The notes beneath the pieces were generated by a model, which was not told the DNA's origin, searched no databases, and saw only the letters and a program-made list of their open reading frames with translations. 64,000 nucleotides of DNA from Pseudomonas hormoni (GTDB taxonomy: Bacteria > Pseudomonadota > Gammaproteobacteria > Pseudomonadales > Pseudomonadaceae): positions 3,210,001 through 3,274,000 of the forward strand of contig NZ_CP075566.1 of NCBI RefSeq assembly GCF_018502625.1, in the 5' to 3' direction. The position numbers and the translations under genes were made by a program. This document shows, piece after piece, positions 1 to 9,315 of this stretch (position 1 is its first letter; the number at the start of each line of letters is the position of its first letter).

Positions 1-773
1 TCGGTGACTTCAGCCAAGTCCAGGTCGCCCGAAAAGAGCGCCGCCTTGACCGTCGCCTGATCGGGAATAATCACAAACCGTACTTCAGGGGTCAGCGCGT
101 TCTTGCCTCCGGTATAACCGTCGCGCGGGCCGGGCAAGGACTGATAGCCGGCGAATTTTGTCAGCGTGACGTACTGCCCGCGCTTCCACTCGCTTAACTG
201 ATAAGGGCCAGTGCCTATCGGCGCGACGAACTCACCTTGAGCGTTGACCGAGGCTTTGTTCAGTACCGCGGTGCCGCCGCAGTCGGTACGCGCCAGCGTG
301 GCGAGGAACATACCGCTGGGTTTTTCCAGCTCCATCACCACGGTATGGTCATCCGGTGCGGTGACCTTGGTGACCTTGGTCGAGCCGCTGCCATCGAACT
401 CCGGAAAGCAGCGCCACTGAGTCTTGGGGTCCATGTCCCGGTTCCAGCTCCATAGCACGTCGGCGGCGGTCAACGATTCGCCGTTATGGAACTTCACACC
501 CTGGCGCAAGGCGAAGGTGTAGGTCAGACCATCAGCAGAGACATCGATCTTCTGTGCCAGCAACGGTTTGACTTCGCCCTTTTCCCCATAGGCCACCAAC
601 CCTTCGGTCATGTGCAGCACGACCGCATCGGAGCGGTCGTCACGATTGACCCCCGGGTCCAGGCTGCGAATGTCGGAGTTCATCGCCAGACGCAAGGTTT
701 GCGCCTGGGCGATACCGCAACCGATCATGGTCATCATGCTCAGCGTCAGAGCGTTTACTAAAAAGCGATTCAT
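1..773 (-). CDS. Dipeptide/oligopeptide ABC transporter substrate-binding protein (partial, C-terminus beyond window)
   Basis: This is a periplasmic solute-binding protein of the SBP_bac_5 (DppA/OppA) family. It captures the substrate for the permease and ATPase genes just upstream. The reading frame starts at the ATG at 773 with a signal peptide (MNRFLVNALTLSMMTMIGCG, cleavage expected after AQA). It then shows family hallmarks: NLDPGVNRDD, the FALRQGVKFHNGE segment, the ADVLWSWNRD segment and the PIGTGPYQLSEW segment. It remains open to base 1, so about half of a normal protein of roughly 520 residues is visible. It is the last gene of a minus-strand operon, 65 bp after the ATPase gene. The substrate cannot be read from the sequence; a peptide or amide processed by the C45-like enzyme of the operon is an inference. 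Confidence 0.93.
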   Translation of the reverse strand, partial: MNRFLVNALTLSMMTMIGCGIAQAQTLRLAMNSDIRSLDPGVNRDDRSDAVVLHMTEGLVAYGEKGEVKPLLAQKIDVSADGLTYTFALRQGVKFHNGESLTAADVLWSWNRDMDPKTQWRCFPEFDGSGSTKVTKVTAPDDHTVVMELEKPSGMFLATLARTDCGGTAVLNKASVNAQGEFVAPIGTGPYQLSEWKRGQYVTLTKFAGYQSLPGPRDGYTGGKNALTPEVRFVIIPDQATVKAALFSGDLDLAEVT

Positions 774-838
774 AAGCGAGTCCTTGATAAAGATCAAACA
801 GGTTCGCGCCGCCACAGGTATGACGGCCTTGAAGTCCT

Positions 839-2470
839 TCACACAGCAGCACTGCTGCGCAATTGATAACTCCCGTCGGCCAGCCGCACCAACGGATTGG
901 CGGCAGCCAGCAGTCGATGAGTGAAGGCGTGTTGCGGGTTGTCGAACACTTGTGCGGTGGTGCCAATTTCAACCAGTCGACCTTGCTGCATGACGGCCAC
1001 GCGATGGGCAATGCGTTCCACCGCCGCAAGGTCATGGGAGATGAACAGACAAGCGAAGCCGTACTGCTTTTGCAGCCGCTCGAACAACGCCAGGATTTGC
1101 TTTTGAATGGTCATGTCGAGCGCGGAAATCGGTTCGTCGGCGATGACCAGTTTGGGGTGACGAATCAGCGCCCGACCAATCGCCACGCGTTGCCGTTGAC
1201 CACCTGAAAGCTGGTGGGGGAAGCGGTCGGCGAAGAGCGGGTCCAGGCCGACATCCTGCAGAATGGTGCGCACGCGCTCGGCACGTTGCTCGCGACTGAG
1301 GCCCGGCACATGGCGCAACGGTTCAGCGAGAATGTCAGAAATTCTGGCGCGCGGATCGAGGGACGATACCGGGTCCTGAAAAATCATCTGGCATTGCAAT
1401 CGATGCTCAAGATTGGCGCTTTTGAGGATGTCGACGCCATCGAAAAAGATCTCGCCAGCAATCGGACTGACCAGCCCGACGACCGAACGGCCAAGGGTGG
1501 TTTTACCCGAACCGCTGCCGCCGACCAGCGCCAGCGTTTCACCCGCAGCGATTTGCAGACTGACCCCATCCACCGCGCGTTTTGCCTTGCCACGCCACAG
1601 GAAACCCTGGCGCCCCGGGTGCTCGATGGTGACGTTACGCATGTCGACCAACGGCGCGGCCAGTGATGCGCTGTCAAGGTTGCCTCGGGTGGGCAGCGCT
1701 TCGAGCAATTGCCGGGTGTAATCGGCCTTGGGGCCCAGCAGGATCTGTTCGGTCGGGCCGCTTTCGATCGCTTTGCCGTTGCGCATCACCACGACTTTGT
1801 GGGCATGGCGCACCACCAGCGACAAGTCATGACTGATGAACAGGATCGCCGTGCCCTCCTCCCGTGTCAGTTCGAGCATCAGTTCGATGACGTCAGCCTG
1901 GGCCAGGGTGTCGAGGGCCGTGGTCGGCTCGTCGGCGATCAACAGCGCCGGGCGCAACAACATGACCGAAGCCAGCATGATGCGTTGTCGCATGCCACCG
2001 GAGAACTCATGGGGAAAGGCATTCAAACAGCGTTGCGGATCATCCATGCCGATCCGGCGCAGCATCTCCAGCGACCGGGCGAGAATGGTTTTTTCATCCA
2101 GGTCGGTGTGCAGGCGCAACCCTTCCGCCATCTGCTGGCCGATCGTCATGGTCGGGTTGAGCGAGACCATCGGCTCCTGAAACACCATCCCGATCTTCGA
2201 GCCGCGAACATCACGCAACTGATCGTAAGGCAAGGTGCACAGGTCGGTATCGGCAAACTCGATTCGACCGGACGCGACGCGCATCGGCGGCGGCAACAGT
2301 CCGATGACAGCACGCGCCGCCATGGTCTTTCCGCTGCCGGACTCACCCACCAGCGCGACGATCTCGCCGGGTGCCATGTCGAAACTGAGGTGGTCAACCG
2401 CCAGCGAACCCTCGGTTCCCACCTGAATGCAAAGATTACTGACGCGAAGCAAAGGCTTTACGGTATCCAT
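839..2470 (-). CDS. Dipeptide-type ABC transporter, double ATP-binding protein (DppD-DppF fusion)
   Basis: The 543-residue protein carries two complete ABC ATPase modules in one chain, equivalent to DppD and DppF fused, and powers import of the substrate delivered by the adjacent binding protein. The first module has Walker A GESGSGKT near residue 41 and the signature FSGGMRQR. The second has Walker A GGSGSGKT near residue 316 and the signature LSGGQRQRVAIGRAL. Both have Walker B/D-loop segments ending in ADEP. Its ATG overlaps the stop of the preceding permease gene (TAATG at 2470), which indicates translational coupling. Fused ATPases of this type (GsiA/YliA-like) are common for glutathione and peptide importers. 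No key residue appears to be missing. Confidence 0.95.
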   Translation of the reverse strand: MDTVKPLLRVSNLCIQVGTEGSLAVDHLSFDMAPGEIVALVGESGSGKTMAARAVIGLLPPPMRVASGRIEFADTDLCTLPYDQLRDVRGSKIGMVFQEPMVSLNPTMTIGQQMAEGLRLHTDLDEKTILARSLEMLRRIGMDDPQRCLNAFPHEFSGGMRQRIMLASVMLLRPALLIADEPTTALDTLAQADVIELMLELTREEGTAILFISHDLSLVVRHAHKVVVMRNGKAIESGPTEQILLGPKADYTRQLLEALPTRGNLDSASLAAPLVDMRNVTIEHPGRQGFLWRGKAKRAVDGVSLQIAAGETLALVGGSGSGKTTLGRSVVGLVSPIAGEIFFDGVDILKSANLEHRLQCQMIFQDPVSSLDPRARISDILAEPLRHVPGLSREQRAERVRTILQDVGLDPLFADRFPHQLSGGQRQRVAIGRALIRHPKLVIADEPISALDMTIQKQILALFERLQKQYGFACLFISHDLAAVERIAHRVAVMQQGRLVEIGTTAQVFDNPQHAFTHRLLAAANPLVRLADGSYQLRSSAAV

Positions 2471-3342
2471 TAGCGACTCATCCGGGGGTCAAGGCGATCA
2501 CGCAGGGCGTCACCGAAAAGATTGATGCCGATCAGGGCAATGGAAATCATCAGGCCAGGGAAGAAACCCAGCCACGGTGCCGTGACCAGATGCGGCCGGC
2601 TGGAGGCCAGCATGTTTCCCCACGTGGCCGCAGGCGGTGGAACGCCCAACCCGAGAAAGCTCAAGGCGCTCTCCGAGAGAATCGCCCAGCCAAACATGCT
2701 GGTGGCGAGGACAATCAACGGTGCCACGCAGTTCGGCGCGATATGCCGCCACATCGTGTACAGCTCGCCATTGCCAATGACCCTGGAGGCTTCGATGAAC
2801 TCGCGCTCACGCAACGACAACACCGTGCTGCGCACCACCCGAACCACGGTGGGGATATAGGCCAGGCCCAGCGCCAGCACGATGCCGTACTGACTCGCGC
2901 CCACAATGGCGAGCAGCCCCAGCGCCAGCAACATGCCGGGGAATGCCAGCAACGCATCGTTGACCATCATCAACAGGCGGTCCGTCCAGCCACGCAGGTA
3001 ACCGGCGAGCAAGCCGAACAGCGTGCCGATGCTGATGGCCAGGATCACCGTCAGCAGGCTGATCCACAGGCTGGTGCGGGCACCGATGATGATGCGGCTG
3101 AAGACATCGCGGCCGAACTCATCCGTCCCCAGAATGTGTGGCCAGGACGGCGCCATGAATCGGTTGGCCAGATCCAGCCGCAGCGGGTCATACGGTGTCC
3201 AGACGATACCGGCCACCGCGAGCAGCACCAGCACCACCAGCAGGCTGCCACCGATCAGCGCGTTGAACGGGAGCGGACGCTTGTGCCCCGAGGTCTTCGG
3301 CACAGCGGTCGGCGGCGCGGCAATTTCGCTTAAAATCTTCAT
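2470..3342 (-). CDS. Dipeptide-type ABC transporter permease (DppC-like)
   Basis: This is the second inner-membrane permease of the importer, 290 residues. A cytoplasmic N-terminus is followed by a membrane segment (FNALIGGSLLVVLVLLAVAG) and the OppC N-terminal pattern WTPYDPLRLDLANRF. The LGTDEFGRDVFSRII motif and the EAA loop (EFIEASRVIGNGELYTMWRH) that docks on the ATPase follow. The C-terminal GLGVPPPAATWGNML and FGDALRDRLDPR motifs are characteristic of the DppC/OppC family. The start overlaps the stop of the DppB-like gene by 4 bp (ATGA, 3339-3342) and the stop overlaps the ATPase start, so the three genes are translationally coupled. Confidence 0.95.
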   Translation of the reverse strand: MKILSEIAAPPTAVPKTSGHKRPLPFNALIGGSLLVVLVLLAVAGIVWTPYDPLRLDLANRFMAPSWPHILGTDEFGRDVFSRIIIGARTSLWISLLTVILAISIGTLFGLLAGYLRGWTDRLLMMVNDALLAFPGMLLALGLLAIVGASQYGIVLALGLAYIPTVVRVVRSTVLSLREREFIEASRVIGNGELYTMWRHIAPNCVAPLIVLATSMFGWAILSESALSFLGLGVPPPAATWGNMLASSRPHLVTAPWLGFFPGLMISIALIGINLFGDALRDRLDPRMSR

Positions 3343-4280
3343 GCTTTCACCCGAGGATCGAACAGCGGATACATCAAATCTACGAGCAGGTTGACCAGCA
3401 CGTAGACGAACGTAATGAGCAACAGGCAGCCCTGCAGTACGGGGTAATCACGCGCATAAATGGAGTCGACCATCAGGCGCCCGATGCCGGGAATGGTGAA
3501 CACCGTTTCGATGACAGCGATCCCGCCCAGCAGGTTGCCGAGGATCAGGCCGATCAGTGTCCAGGTGGGTGCAAAGGCGTTGCGCAACGTATGGCGCCAA
3601 AGCACCGCGCGCTCCGACAACCCTTTGGCTCGTGCATGAGCGATGTAGTCCAGGCGCAAGACTTCGATCGAGCTGGCCCGCTGCATCCGGATAATCACAC
3701 CGCTTTCATGCAGCACCAGCGTTGTCACGGGCAAGATGATGTAGGCCAGCGCTTTGCCAAAATCAGCCGAAAACGGCACATACCCCACCACCGGCAACCA
3801 GCCCAGTTCCAGGCCAAACACATACAGCAGCAACAGGCCCATCCAGAAACCGGGGATCGACAGCAACAACGTCGCCGTCGTCACCAATCCCAAATCAACC
3901 AGCGTGTCCTGTTTCCACGCCGCCAGCATGCCCAGAGGAACCGCAATCATCGCCGCCAGCGCGACCGACGTCAGAACGATGGTCACGCTGACGCTGAACC
4001 TTTCAAGCACCAGCGGCAAAACGGCCTCATGGCTGGTGATCGAAAAGCCCAGATCCCCATGGAACACGGCCTTTAGCCAGATCAGGTACTGCGCGACCAC
4101 CGGTTGATCCAGCCCAAGGGACTGCCGCATCTTGACCAGACTGGCCGGATCGGCCATGTCGCCCAGCATCAAGAGCGCCGGGTCACCGGGTATCAACCGG
4201 ATCATTGCGAAGACCGCAATAGAGATCAGCAATAACGTCGGGACCGCCATGGCCAGACGCTGAATGATCAAACGAAACAT
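3339..4280 (-). CDS. Dipeptide-type ABC transporter permease (DppB-like)
   Basis: This is the first inner-membrane permease of the importer. The open frame extends upstream, but I place the start at the ATG at 4280 (MFRLIIQRLAMAVPTL). A GGAA ribosome site precedes it, and DppB proteins normally begin this way, with MFRLIIQRL leading into the first helix. Family signatures include FAMIRLIPGDPALLMLGD, the LGLDQPVVAQYLIWL segment, the EAA loop around DYIAHARAKGLSERAVLWRH, and the C-terminal LVNLLVDLMYPLFDPRVKA. The length of 313 residues is normal for the family. It lies 81 bp downstream of the Ntn-hydrolase gene and overlaps the DppC-like gene by 4 bp. Confidence 0.94.
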   Translation of the reverse strand: MFRLIIQRLAMAVPTLLLISIAVFAMIRLIPGDPALLMLGDMADPASLVKMRQSLGLDQPVVAQYLIWLKAVFHGDLGFSITSHEAVLPLVLERFSVSVTIVLTSVALAAMIAVPLGMLAAWKQDTLVDLGLVTTATLLLSIPGFWMGLLLLYVFGLELGWLPVVGYVPFSADFGKALAYIILPVTTLVLHESGVIIRMQRASSIEVLRLDYIAHARAKGLSERAVLWRHTLRNAFAPTWTLIGLILGNLLGGIAVIETVFTIPGIGRLMVDSIYARDYPVLQGCLLLITFVYVLVNLLVDLMYPLFDPRVKA

Positions 4281-4361
4281 GTGGGTTCCTCGATGTTGAT
4301 TACAGCCCTCAATCGGGCAGGGCTCAATCGGACAGGGCTCAGGCTGGCAACAGGTCAATGC

Positions 4362-5495
4362 TTACCAGGTGGCATACCGCGCGTAATCGGATTCCATCTC
4401 GAGACGGTACTGCCCAAAGGTGCGGTTAATGGCCGGCAAGGAGGCAATTTCCATGAACCCACTGGCCGGGCGCATCAAAATCATTGCCACCGTAGCGGAC
4501 AGATTGTCCTCGCCGCTCGAGCTCGGACGTGGTGGTCGGCAGACGGCAAATGGCTTGCCGAAATCATCGAAAAACGCGCTTTTCAGGTGTTCCAGCGTCA
4601 GGCTGCCATGAAATTGCTTGAGCAGTTTCTCGACACGAATATCGCGATAAAAGCTTTCGGGTGCACCACCGATGCCGGTGTTCTTCAGTTTGATCTGCGC
4701 CACCGCGCTGCGCCAATGGTTGGCGTGCACCAATAGATCGTCGACCTCGTACAGCGGGAACACTTCATCAGGTGCACATTCGTAATTGATGCCAAAGCCG
4801 GCGGCATGACTGAGCATCATGTTGTTCGAACCCGACTTTGGCGTCACCGCCACAGCTTTCATCGACAGGGCGAAATGATTGGCTTCCAGTGCCTTGCGGC
4901 GGATAAGCGGCAATGGCACGCCTAGCACTTGATAGTCACGATCCGATTCCAGGTTGTTGCCCGTGATCGCCGTGCCGATGGAGTTCATGCCTGCGCGGGC
5001 CAACCCACCTGCTTCGGTGAATGTCAGCACATCCGGGCCGTCGTCACGACGAATATGCAGGACCACGCCAGTCTCCGCGCACTCCATGCGCCAGTCCCAG
5101 TTCTGGCCGTGCAGCACTTCATTGTTCGCGGTGGCGCCTGGAAGGATGATGGCGCCGGTGCAGCCATCCAGTTCCGGTTTGTCCTGCATCGAACGCCGCC
5201 CCAGATGAATGATCTCGGTACGGGCATTGATCATCACAATGGCCTCGAAGTCGTGACCGGAGCCTTGCGCGATGCCCCGCATCTCTTCCAGGTACTGCGG
5301 CTCGAACGCTTCGATATTGGGAATGAATTGATTGACCAATCGCTTGATACCGGCCCAGTCATAACCCATGTCCAGCAGTTGCTGACCGTAGATTTCAATG
5401 CTGCGAGCAATGATCTGTGGGCAGGCTTTGCCGTACTGCACGCCTCGGGCAAATGGCCCTCCACTCAGTTCGATACACGGAAATAAATCACTCAT
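4362..5495 (-). CDS. C45-family Ntn hydrolase / acyl-CoA:6-aminopenicillanate acyltransferase-like enzyme
   Basis: The 377-residue protein looks like a member of the penicillin acyltransferase (AAT/peptidase C45) family of self-cleaving N-terminal-nucleophile enzymes. These form or break amide bonds on peptides and beta-lactam-like compounds. The likely autocleavage/nucleophile residue is Cys112 in DGCTGAIILPG, followed by GQNWDW, which matches the family pattern of a Cys followed by a GQNWDW-type strand. NMMLSHAAGFGINYECAP downstream is also typical. An AGGG ribosome site lies before the ATG at 5495. It is the first gene of the operon with a peptide ABC importer, so a role in processing an imported amide or peptide is an inference. 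There is no signal peptide, so action in the cytoplasm is expected. Confidence 0.82.
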   Translation of the reverse strand: MSDLFPCIELSGGPFARGVQYGKACPQIIARSIEIYGQQLLDMGYDWAGIKRLVNQFIPNIEAFEPQYLEEMRGIAQGSGHDFEAIVMINARTEIIHLGRRSMQDKPELDGCTGAIILPGATANNEVLHGQNWDWRMECAETGVVLHIRRDDGPDVLTFTEAGGLARAGMNSIGTAITGNNLESDRDYQVLGVPLPLIRRKALEANHFALSMKAVAVTPKSGSNNMMLSHAAGFGINYECAPDEVFPLYEVDDLLVHANHWRSAVAQIKLKNTGIGGAPESFYRDIRVEKLLKQFHGSLTLEHLKSAFFDDFGKPFAVCRPPRPSSSGEDNLSATVAMILMRPASGFMEIASLPAINRTFGQYRLEMESDYARYATW

Positions 5496-5878
5496 GCCCT
5501 GCCCTCAAATAGTTTGAGCAAGACCTAGAGCAAGGATCAGACCAATTTCACAAAAACCCAATCAATATTGGCGCCAATTGTGTTTCCAATAACCCAACAG
5601 CTTAAAAACGCACGGTTTTCGCTCGCTACGGCGGGTAGTAAATTCACAAACGTGTCAAAAAGTGGCATTCGTGATTGGGCTGAGGACCGGGATCAGTAAC
5701 GGGCATTCGCGTGGTGGCCAATGGAAGCGTTTGGATGAGTGGCGATTCACGCTTACCATGCTTCCAACTCGCATTACCGCGGGGCCCGTAACGCGGCAAT
5801 GACAAAGCGGTTGGTCCGCTGAAATTCAAGCCGGAAAAGAAATGGAAGCTGATGTACACCCGTGCCGAGTAGAAAAAC
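5496..5878. other. Intergenic region upstream of the importer operon
   Basis: This 383-bp stretch has no convincing complete gene. It must contain the promoter of the minus-strand importer operon, in an AT-rich tract around 5540-5600. A short plus-strand frame ending at the TAG at 5870-5872 (residues KKWKLMYTRAE at its end) resembles the tail of a coding sequence. It is closed upstream by a stop within about 25 codons, so at best it is a gene remnant. Confidence 0.4.
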
Positions 5879-6040
5879 ATGAATCGTCAGAAAAAAATAA
5901 AGCAGTTGTTAAAGGCTCACGCCAAAAAGGCCAGTGCCAAATTGGCACCGCAAAACAAGGCTAAATACGTGAGTAAAGCCGACCGATTGAAACTGGCCGC
6001 TGAAGCCAATCCAGACCCAATCATTTCCCCTGAGAGCTAA
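5879..6040 (+). CDS. DUF2986 family micro-protein
   Basis: This is a 53-residue, very basic protein beginning MNRQKKIKQLLKAHAKKA with the core APQNKAKYVSKADRLKLAAE, which I recognise as the DUF2986 family found in Pseudomonas, Shewanella and Vibrio. Its function is unknown. The charge pattern (many Lys, one amphipathic helix) would suit nucleic-acid or ribosome association, but that is inference. No strong Shine-Dalgarno sequence is evident; the bases before the ATG are AGAAAAAC. It stands alone between the importer operon and the patatin gene, on the opposite strand to the operon. Confidence 0.8.
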   Translation: MNRQKKIKQLLKAHAKKASAKLAPQNKAKYVSKADRLKLAAEANPDPIISPES

Positions 6041-6148
6041 TCTATTGTTTTAAGCACCCGTTGCTGAAGGTCAGCTTCGGGTCGCAAACGGCCTCTCACG
6101 AAGGATGTCGGCCAATCGCGCCCTGCGGCAGGGGCTGGAGGAGGCGTT

Positions 6149-7345
6149 TTGAAACCATTCCCGCTCAGACCTGGCGCCTCACTGGACATGTTTCTTCAAG
6201 CGTGTCTGCCACGCCGTGACGCTGTTCCGCAAACCTTGACGGAAAAAGCGGTCATCCCAGGCATTCCCGATGCTCGCTAAAGGCTGGACCACGACCTGAC
6301 GCCTTTCATTGAGGATGCGGTTCAGTCCAACAAACGTGAGAGCGAGATGCTCGCCAAGGCCGGGAAGCCGAACAATATCCTTCCGCTGGCCAATATGCTG
6401 GCGGTTTCCGGCGGCGGCGATGCGGGCGCATTCGCAGCGGGGCTGATTGCGGGGTGGACGACACATGGGACCCGCCCCCAGTTCAAGGTCGTCACAGGCA
6501 TTAGCGCCGGAGCCCTGGTCGCCCCGTTCGCTTACTTGGGGTCTGAGTACGACGGCGTGATTCGTTACGTTTCCAACGCAATCGGTCCAAAAGACATTTT
6601 TCATTCGCGAAACGTGTTAACCCGTTTTGCCAGCGACGGTATAGCGGACAGCAAGCCACTGTCGCGGCTCATTACAAAGTACGTCACCACGGAGATTCTT
6701 GCGGCGATCGCCTCAGAATACGCCAAAGGACGAATTCTGCTGATCGGCACCACTGACCTTGATTCGGGGCGACCCGTCACCTGGAACATGGGCGCCATTG
6801 CCTCCAGCCAGGCACCAGGAGCGCTCGACCTCTTTCGCAACATCATGCTCGCGTCCATGAGTATTCCCGGTGCAGTCTCCCCCGTCATGATCGATGTGGA
6901 CGTGGACGGCAAACAGTTTCAGGAAATGCACGTGGACGGAGGGGTCATCACTCAAGTGTTTCTTTACCCACCCAGCACCGTGATGGCGTTGAGCAAATCC
7001 ACCGGAGCTCCTTTGCGACTCGACCGTCATTTCTACGTTATTCGTAATGGGACACTGGAGCCGCAGTGGTCCGGGACCAAGCGGCGTACATTGAGCATCG
7101 GCGGTCGAGCCATCAGTGCCTTGATTCAAACTCAGGGGATCAGCGACCTGGAGCGTATTTACCGGATGGCGCAACAGGATGGAGCGGATTTCAATCTTGC
7201 GTACATTGGCTCCGACTTTAACTTTGCGCACAATCGCAAATTCGATAGCGAGTACATGAAGCGTTTATTCGATTACGCCTTCCAACTCAGCGCGAAGGGC
7301 TATCCGTGGCATAAATCGCCGTACCCGGAAAACACCAAACGATGA
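6149..7345 (+). pseudogene. Patatin-like phospholipase lipoprotein, interrupted by an in-frame TAA
   Basis: The catalytic domain is intact from the ATG at 6347 onward (332 residues). It has the oxyanion loop SGGGDAGAFAAG, the nucleophile elbow TGISAGALVAPF (GxSxG) and the Asp of VDGGVITQVF, which completes the Ser-Asp dyad of patatin lipases. The same frame continues upstream through IEDAVQSNKRESE and RLDHDLTP to a TAA at 6278-6280. Beyond it lie another 43 codons reading LTEKAVIPGIPDAR and a lipobox-like FLQAC after a TTG at 6149 preceded by GGAGGAGG. I read this as an ancestral lipoprotein gene broken at codon 44, with a degraded signal peptide. The downstream part could still be made from 6347 as a cytoplasmic protein, although no good ribosome site precedes that ATG. 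Confidence 0.72.
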
Positions 7346-7502
7346 AACAACCGCTGAAAGATCGAGGCAATGCGTTGCCGCTCTCGGCAAGCGTGTGCCA
7401 CCGACTCACCTCAGCGACTCGCCAACGCCCTGAAAAACAAGGTATTCAACGAATGGCCTGACTTTTGCTCTGCTACTCGGTTACCAACCAAGGAGCGTCA
7501 AA

Positions 7503-7922
7503 ATGATCGGAAGCAACTTACCTCCGCTGCCCTACGTAGAGGGACTCAGAAAATCTTTGGAGAGTGGCAAGGTGACCGCCGGCAGGATCGAGGTCGCCAA
7601 TGCGACAGCGGAAGTCCAGGCACAGATCGATAAAGGTTTTCGCGAGACAGAACGCGATCTGGAACAGCTGAAAGCCCGCTTTAAATCTGATCCAGACTCG
7701 GCAACGTACGACGCGAAAGGCAACTCTGTCGAACTGCCCGATGTGCAGTCCCTCAGCAAAAGCCCCGCTTCGCCTGTTCCGGAAGACCTCCAGCCGCTGA
7801 TCGAGATCGGAAGCCCTGACGAGAAAACCATCAACGCTGACAATGGCGCCTTATCGATTACCAGCGCTGCGGTCTATCAGGAGTGGCTGCTGGCTCGTGG
7901 GAGCGTTGATGTATCGGTGTAG
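7503..7922 (+). CDS. Hypothetical protein
   Basis: The 139-residue acidic protein has a good ribosome site (AAGGAG, about 7 bp before the ATG). No signal peptide or membrane segment is visible. Residues 20-60 (ATAEVQAQIDKGFRETERDL) are predicted helical and possibly coiled. The C-terminal half is rich in Pro, Ser and acidic residues. I do not recognise the family. It lies 157 bp after the patatin gene on the same strand, so co-transcription is possible. Confidence 0.6.
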   Translation: MIGSNLPPLPYVEGLRKSLESGKVTAGRIEVANATAEVQAQIDKGFRETERDLEQLKARFKSDPDSATYDAKGNSVELPDVQSLSKSPASPVPEDLQPLIEIGSPDEKTINADNGALSITSAAVYQEWLLARGSVDVSV

Positions 7923-8143
7923 GCAAATTGTGCGAAGCAAGCCTGTCGATTGCCCATAAGACATTTATCGATCGGCCGGTGAGAAGCGGATGTTCAGTTT
8001 TCTCACTAACCGCGAAAAGAGTTAACGATGAAAGTTCTGCGCGGCGGTTCGAACGTGGGCTTTAATGTTCATGCTTACATGCAGCCACATTAGCTTCGAC
8101 TCCCTACGAAGATGGATGCGCCTAACGGCGGGTTCAGGTTGCC

Positions 8144-9226
8144 ATGTACTTGTCTAATCAAGGAAGAACGACATTGAAAATAGCTTTCTGCGCCCTGTTG
8201 TTGACTGGGCTGACTACTATCGCACTCGCTGACGAGAACCCTGTCGGCTTCCACTCTTCCACACTGGTGGACTCGCACAATGACCGCTCACTGGAGATGG
8301 TCGTCTGGTACCCCAGCGCAACTACCGCCGCCACGCAATTGATCGGCGATGATGTGGTGTTCGTCGGGGCTTCTGCCGTTCGTGACGCGCCGCCCGCTGC
8401 TGGCAAGCATCCATTGTTGGTGCTCTCCCACGGGTACCGAGGTAACTGGAGCAACCAGATCTGGCTTGCCAGTGCGCTGGCTCATAGGGGTTACATCGTC
8501 GCCGCAATCAATCACCCTGGCACCACCACTCATGACCGTAGCCCTCAAGCAGCGGCGCAGTTATGGCAGCGGCCCGTTGATGTGCGCCGAGCCATTGATA
8601 GCGTCACGACTCAACCTGAAAAATTCGGCGTGGTCGCCAATGATCGAATTGCAGTAGCGGGCCATTCACTCGGCGGCTGGACCGCCCTGGAGATCGCCGG
8701 TGCTCGTTCCGATGCAGACCGTTTCGCCCAGGAATGCAAAGCCCACCCGCAGTTAGCCAGTTGCACCGTCTATGGAAAGATAGACCCTGCAAGCACCTCA
8801 GACTCAAAGGCTGCGTTGGCCGCCGATTGGCGCGATAAACGCGTCACTGCTGTGGTGACACTGGACTTGGGCCTTTCACGGGGCCTGACCGATGAAAGCC
8901 TGGCCGCGCTGCCGGTACCCACGCTGGTGATCGCTGCCGGCGTACCGTCGCACGACCTTCCGGCTGAGTTGGAGTCTGCCAACCTGGCCAAACGCCTGCC
9001 TCCGGCGTCAAGCCGTTACGTCGAAATCAGCGACGCGAGTCATTTCAGCTTCTTGTCGGTGTGCAAACCTGGCGCGGAGGTACTGCTCGAAGAAGACGTA
9101 CCAGGCGATGGCATCATTTGCCGGGATGGCGACAACGGCCGCCCGCGTGAGGTGATTCAACGGCAGATCACATCGCTGATAGAAGAGTTTCTTCAGTCAT
9201 CTATCTACAAAGTAGGCAGTTTGTAA
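8144..9226 (+). CDS. Secreted alpha/beta hydrolase (predicted dienelactone hydrolase / PAF-acetylhydrolase-like)
   Basis: This exported serine hydrolase has up to 360 residues. After a signal sequence (KIAFCALLLTGLTTIALA, cleavage near ALADEN) comes an alpha/beta hydrolase core: HPLLVLSHGYRG as the oxyanion strand, the nucleophile elbow AVAGHSLGGW with Ser175, and a late His in ISDASHFSF. This arrangement matches the predicted dienelactone hydrolase group (COG4188). The natural substrate is unknown; small esters are likely. The ATG at 8144 is used here. A TTG at 8174 has a better Shine-Dalgarno sequence (AAGGAAG, 8-9 bp upstream) and would give a compact signal peptide starting MKIAF, so the start is uncertain. 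Confidence 0.82.
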   Translation: MYLSNQGRTTLKIAFCALLLTGLTTIALADENPVGFHSSTLVDSHNDRSLEMVVWYPSATTAATQLIGDDVVFVGASAVRDAPPAAGKHPLLVLSHGYRGNWSNQIWLASALAHRGYIVAAINHPGTTTHDRSPQAAAQLWQRPVDVRRAIDSVTTQPEKFGVVANDRIAVAGHSLGGWTALEIAGARSDADRFAQECKAHPQLASCTVYGKIDPASTSDSKAALAADWRDKRVTAVVTLDLGLSRGLTDESLAALPVPTLVIAAGVPSHDLPAELESANLAKRLPPASSRYVEISDASHFSFLSVCKPGAEVLLEEDVPGDGIICRDGDNGRPREVIQRQITSLIEEFLQSSIYKVGSL

Positions 9227-9315
9227 ACTCGTGGTACGAGAACTGCGGCAGAAACGCAATACATCGGCAACGGCTAAGCTTTTTTGAATGAACCTCGACT
9301 TTCAAGGTGATCTCC

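Noticed and set aside
1709..2473. 254-codon plus-strand ORF opposite the ABC ATPase gene
   Set aside because: Shadow frame of a GC-rich gene; the minus strand carries both Walker motifs and signatures.
8028..8093. 21-codon ORF before the secreted hydrolase
   Set aside because: No convincing ribosome site and no recognisable sequence; probably chance.
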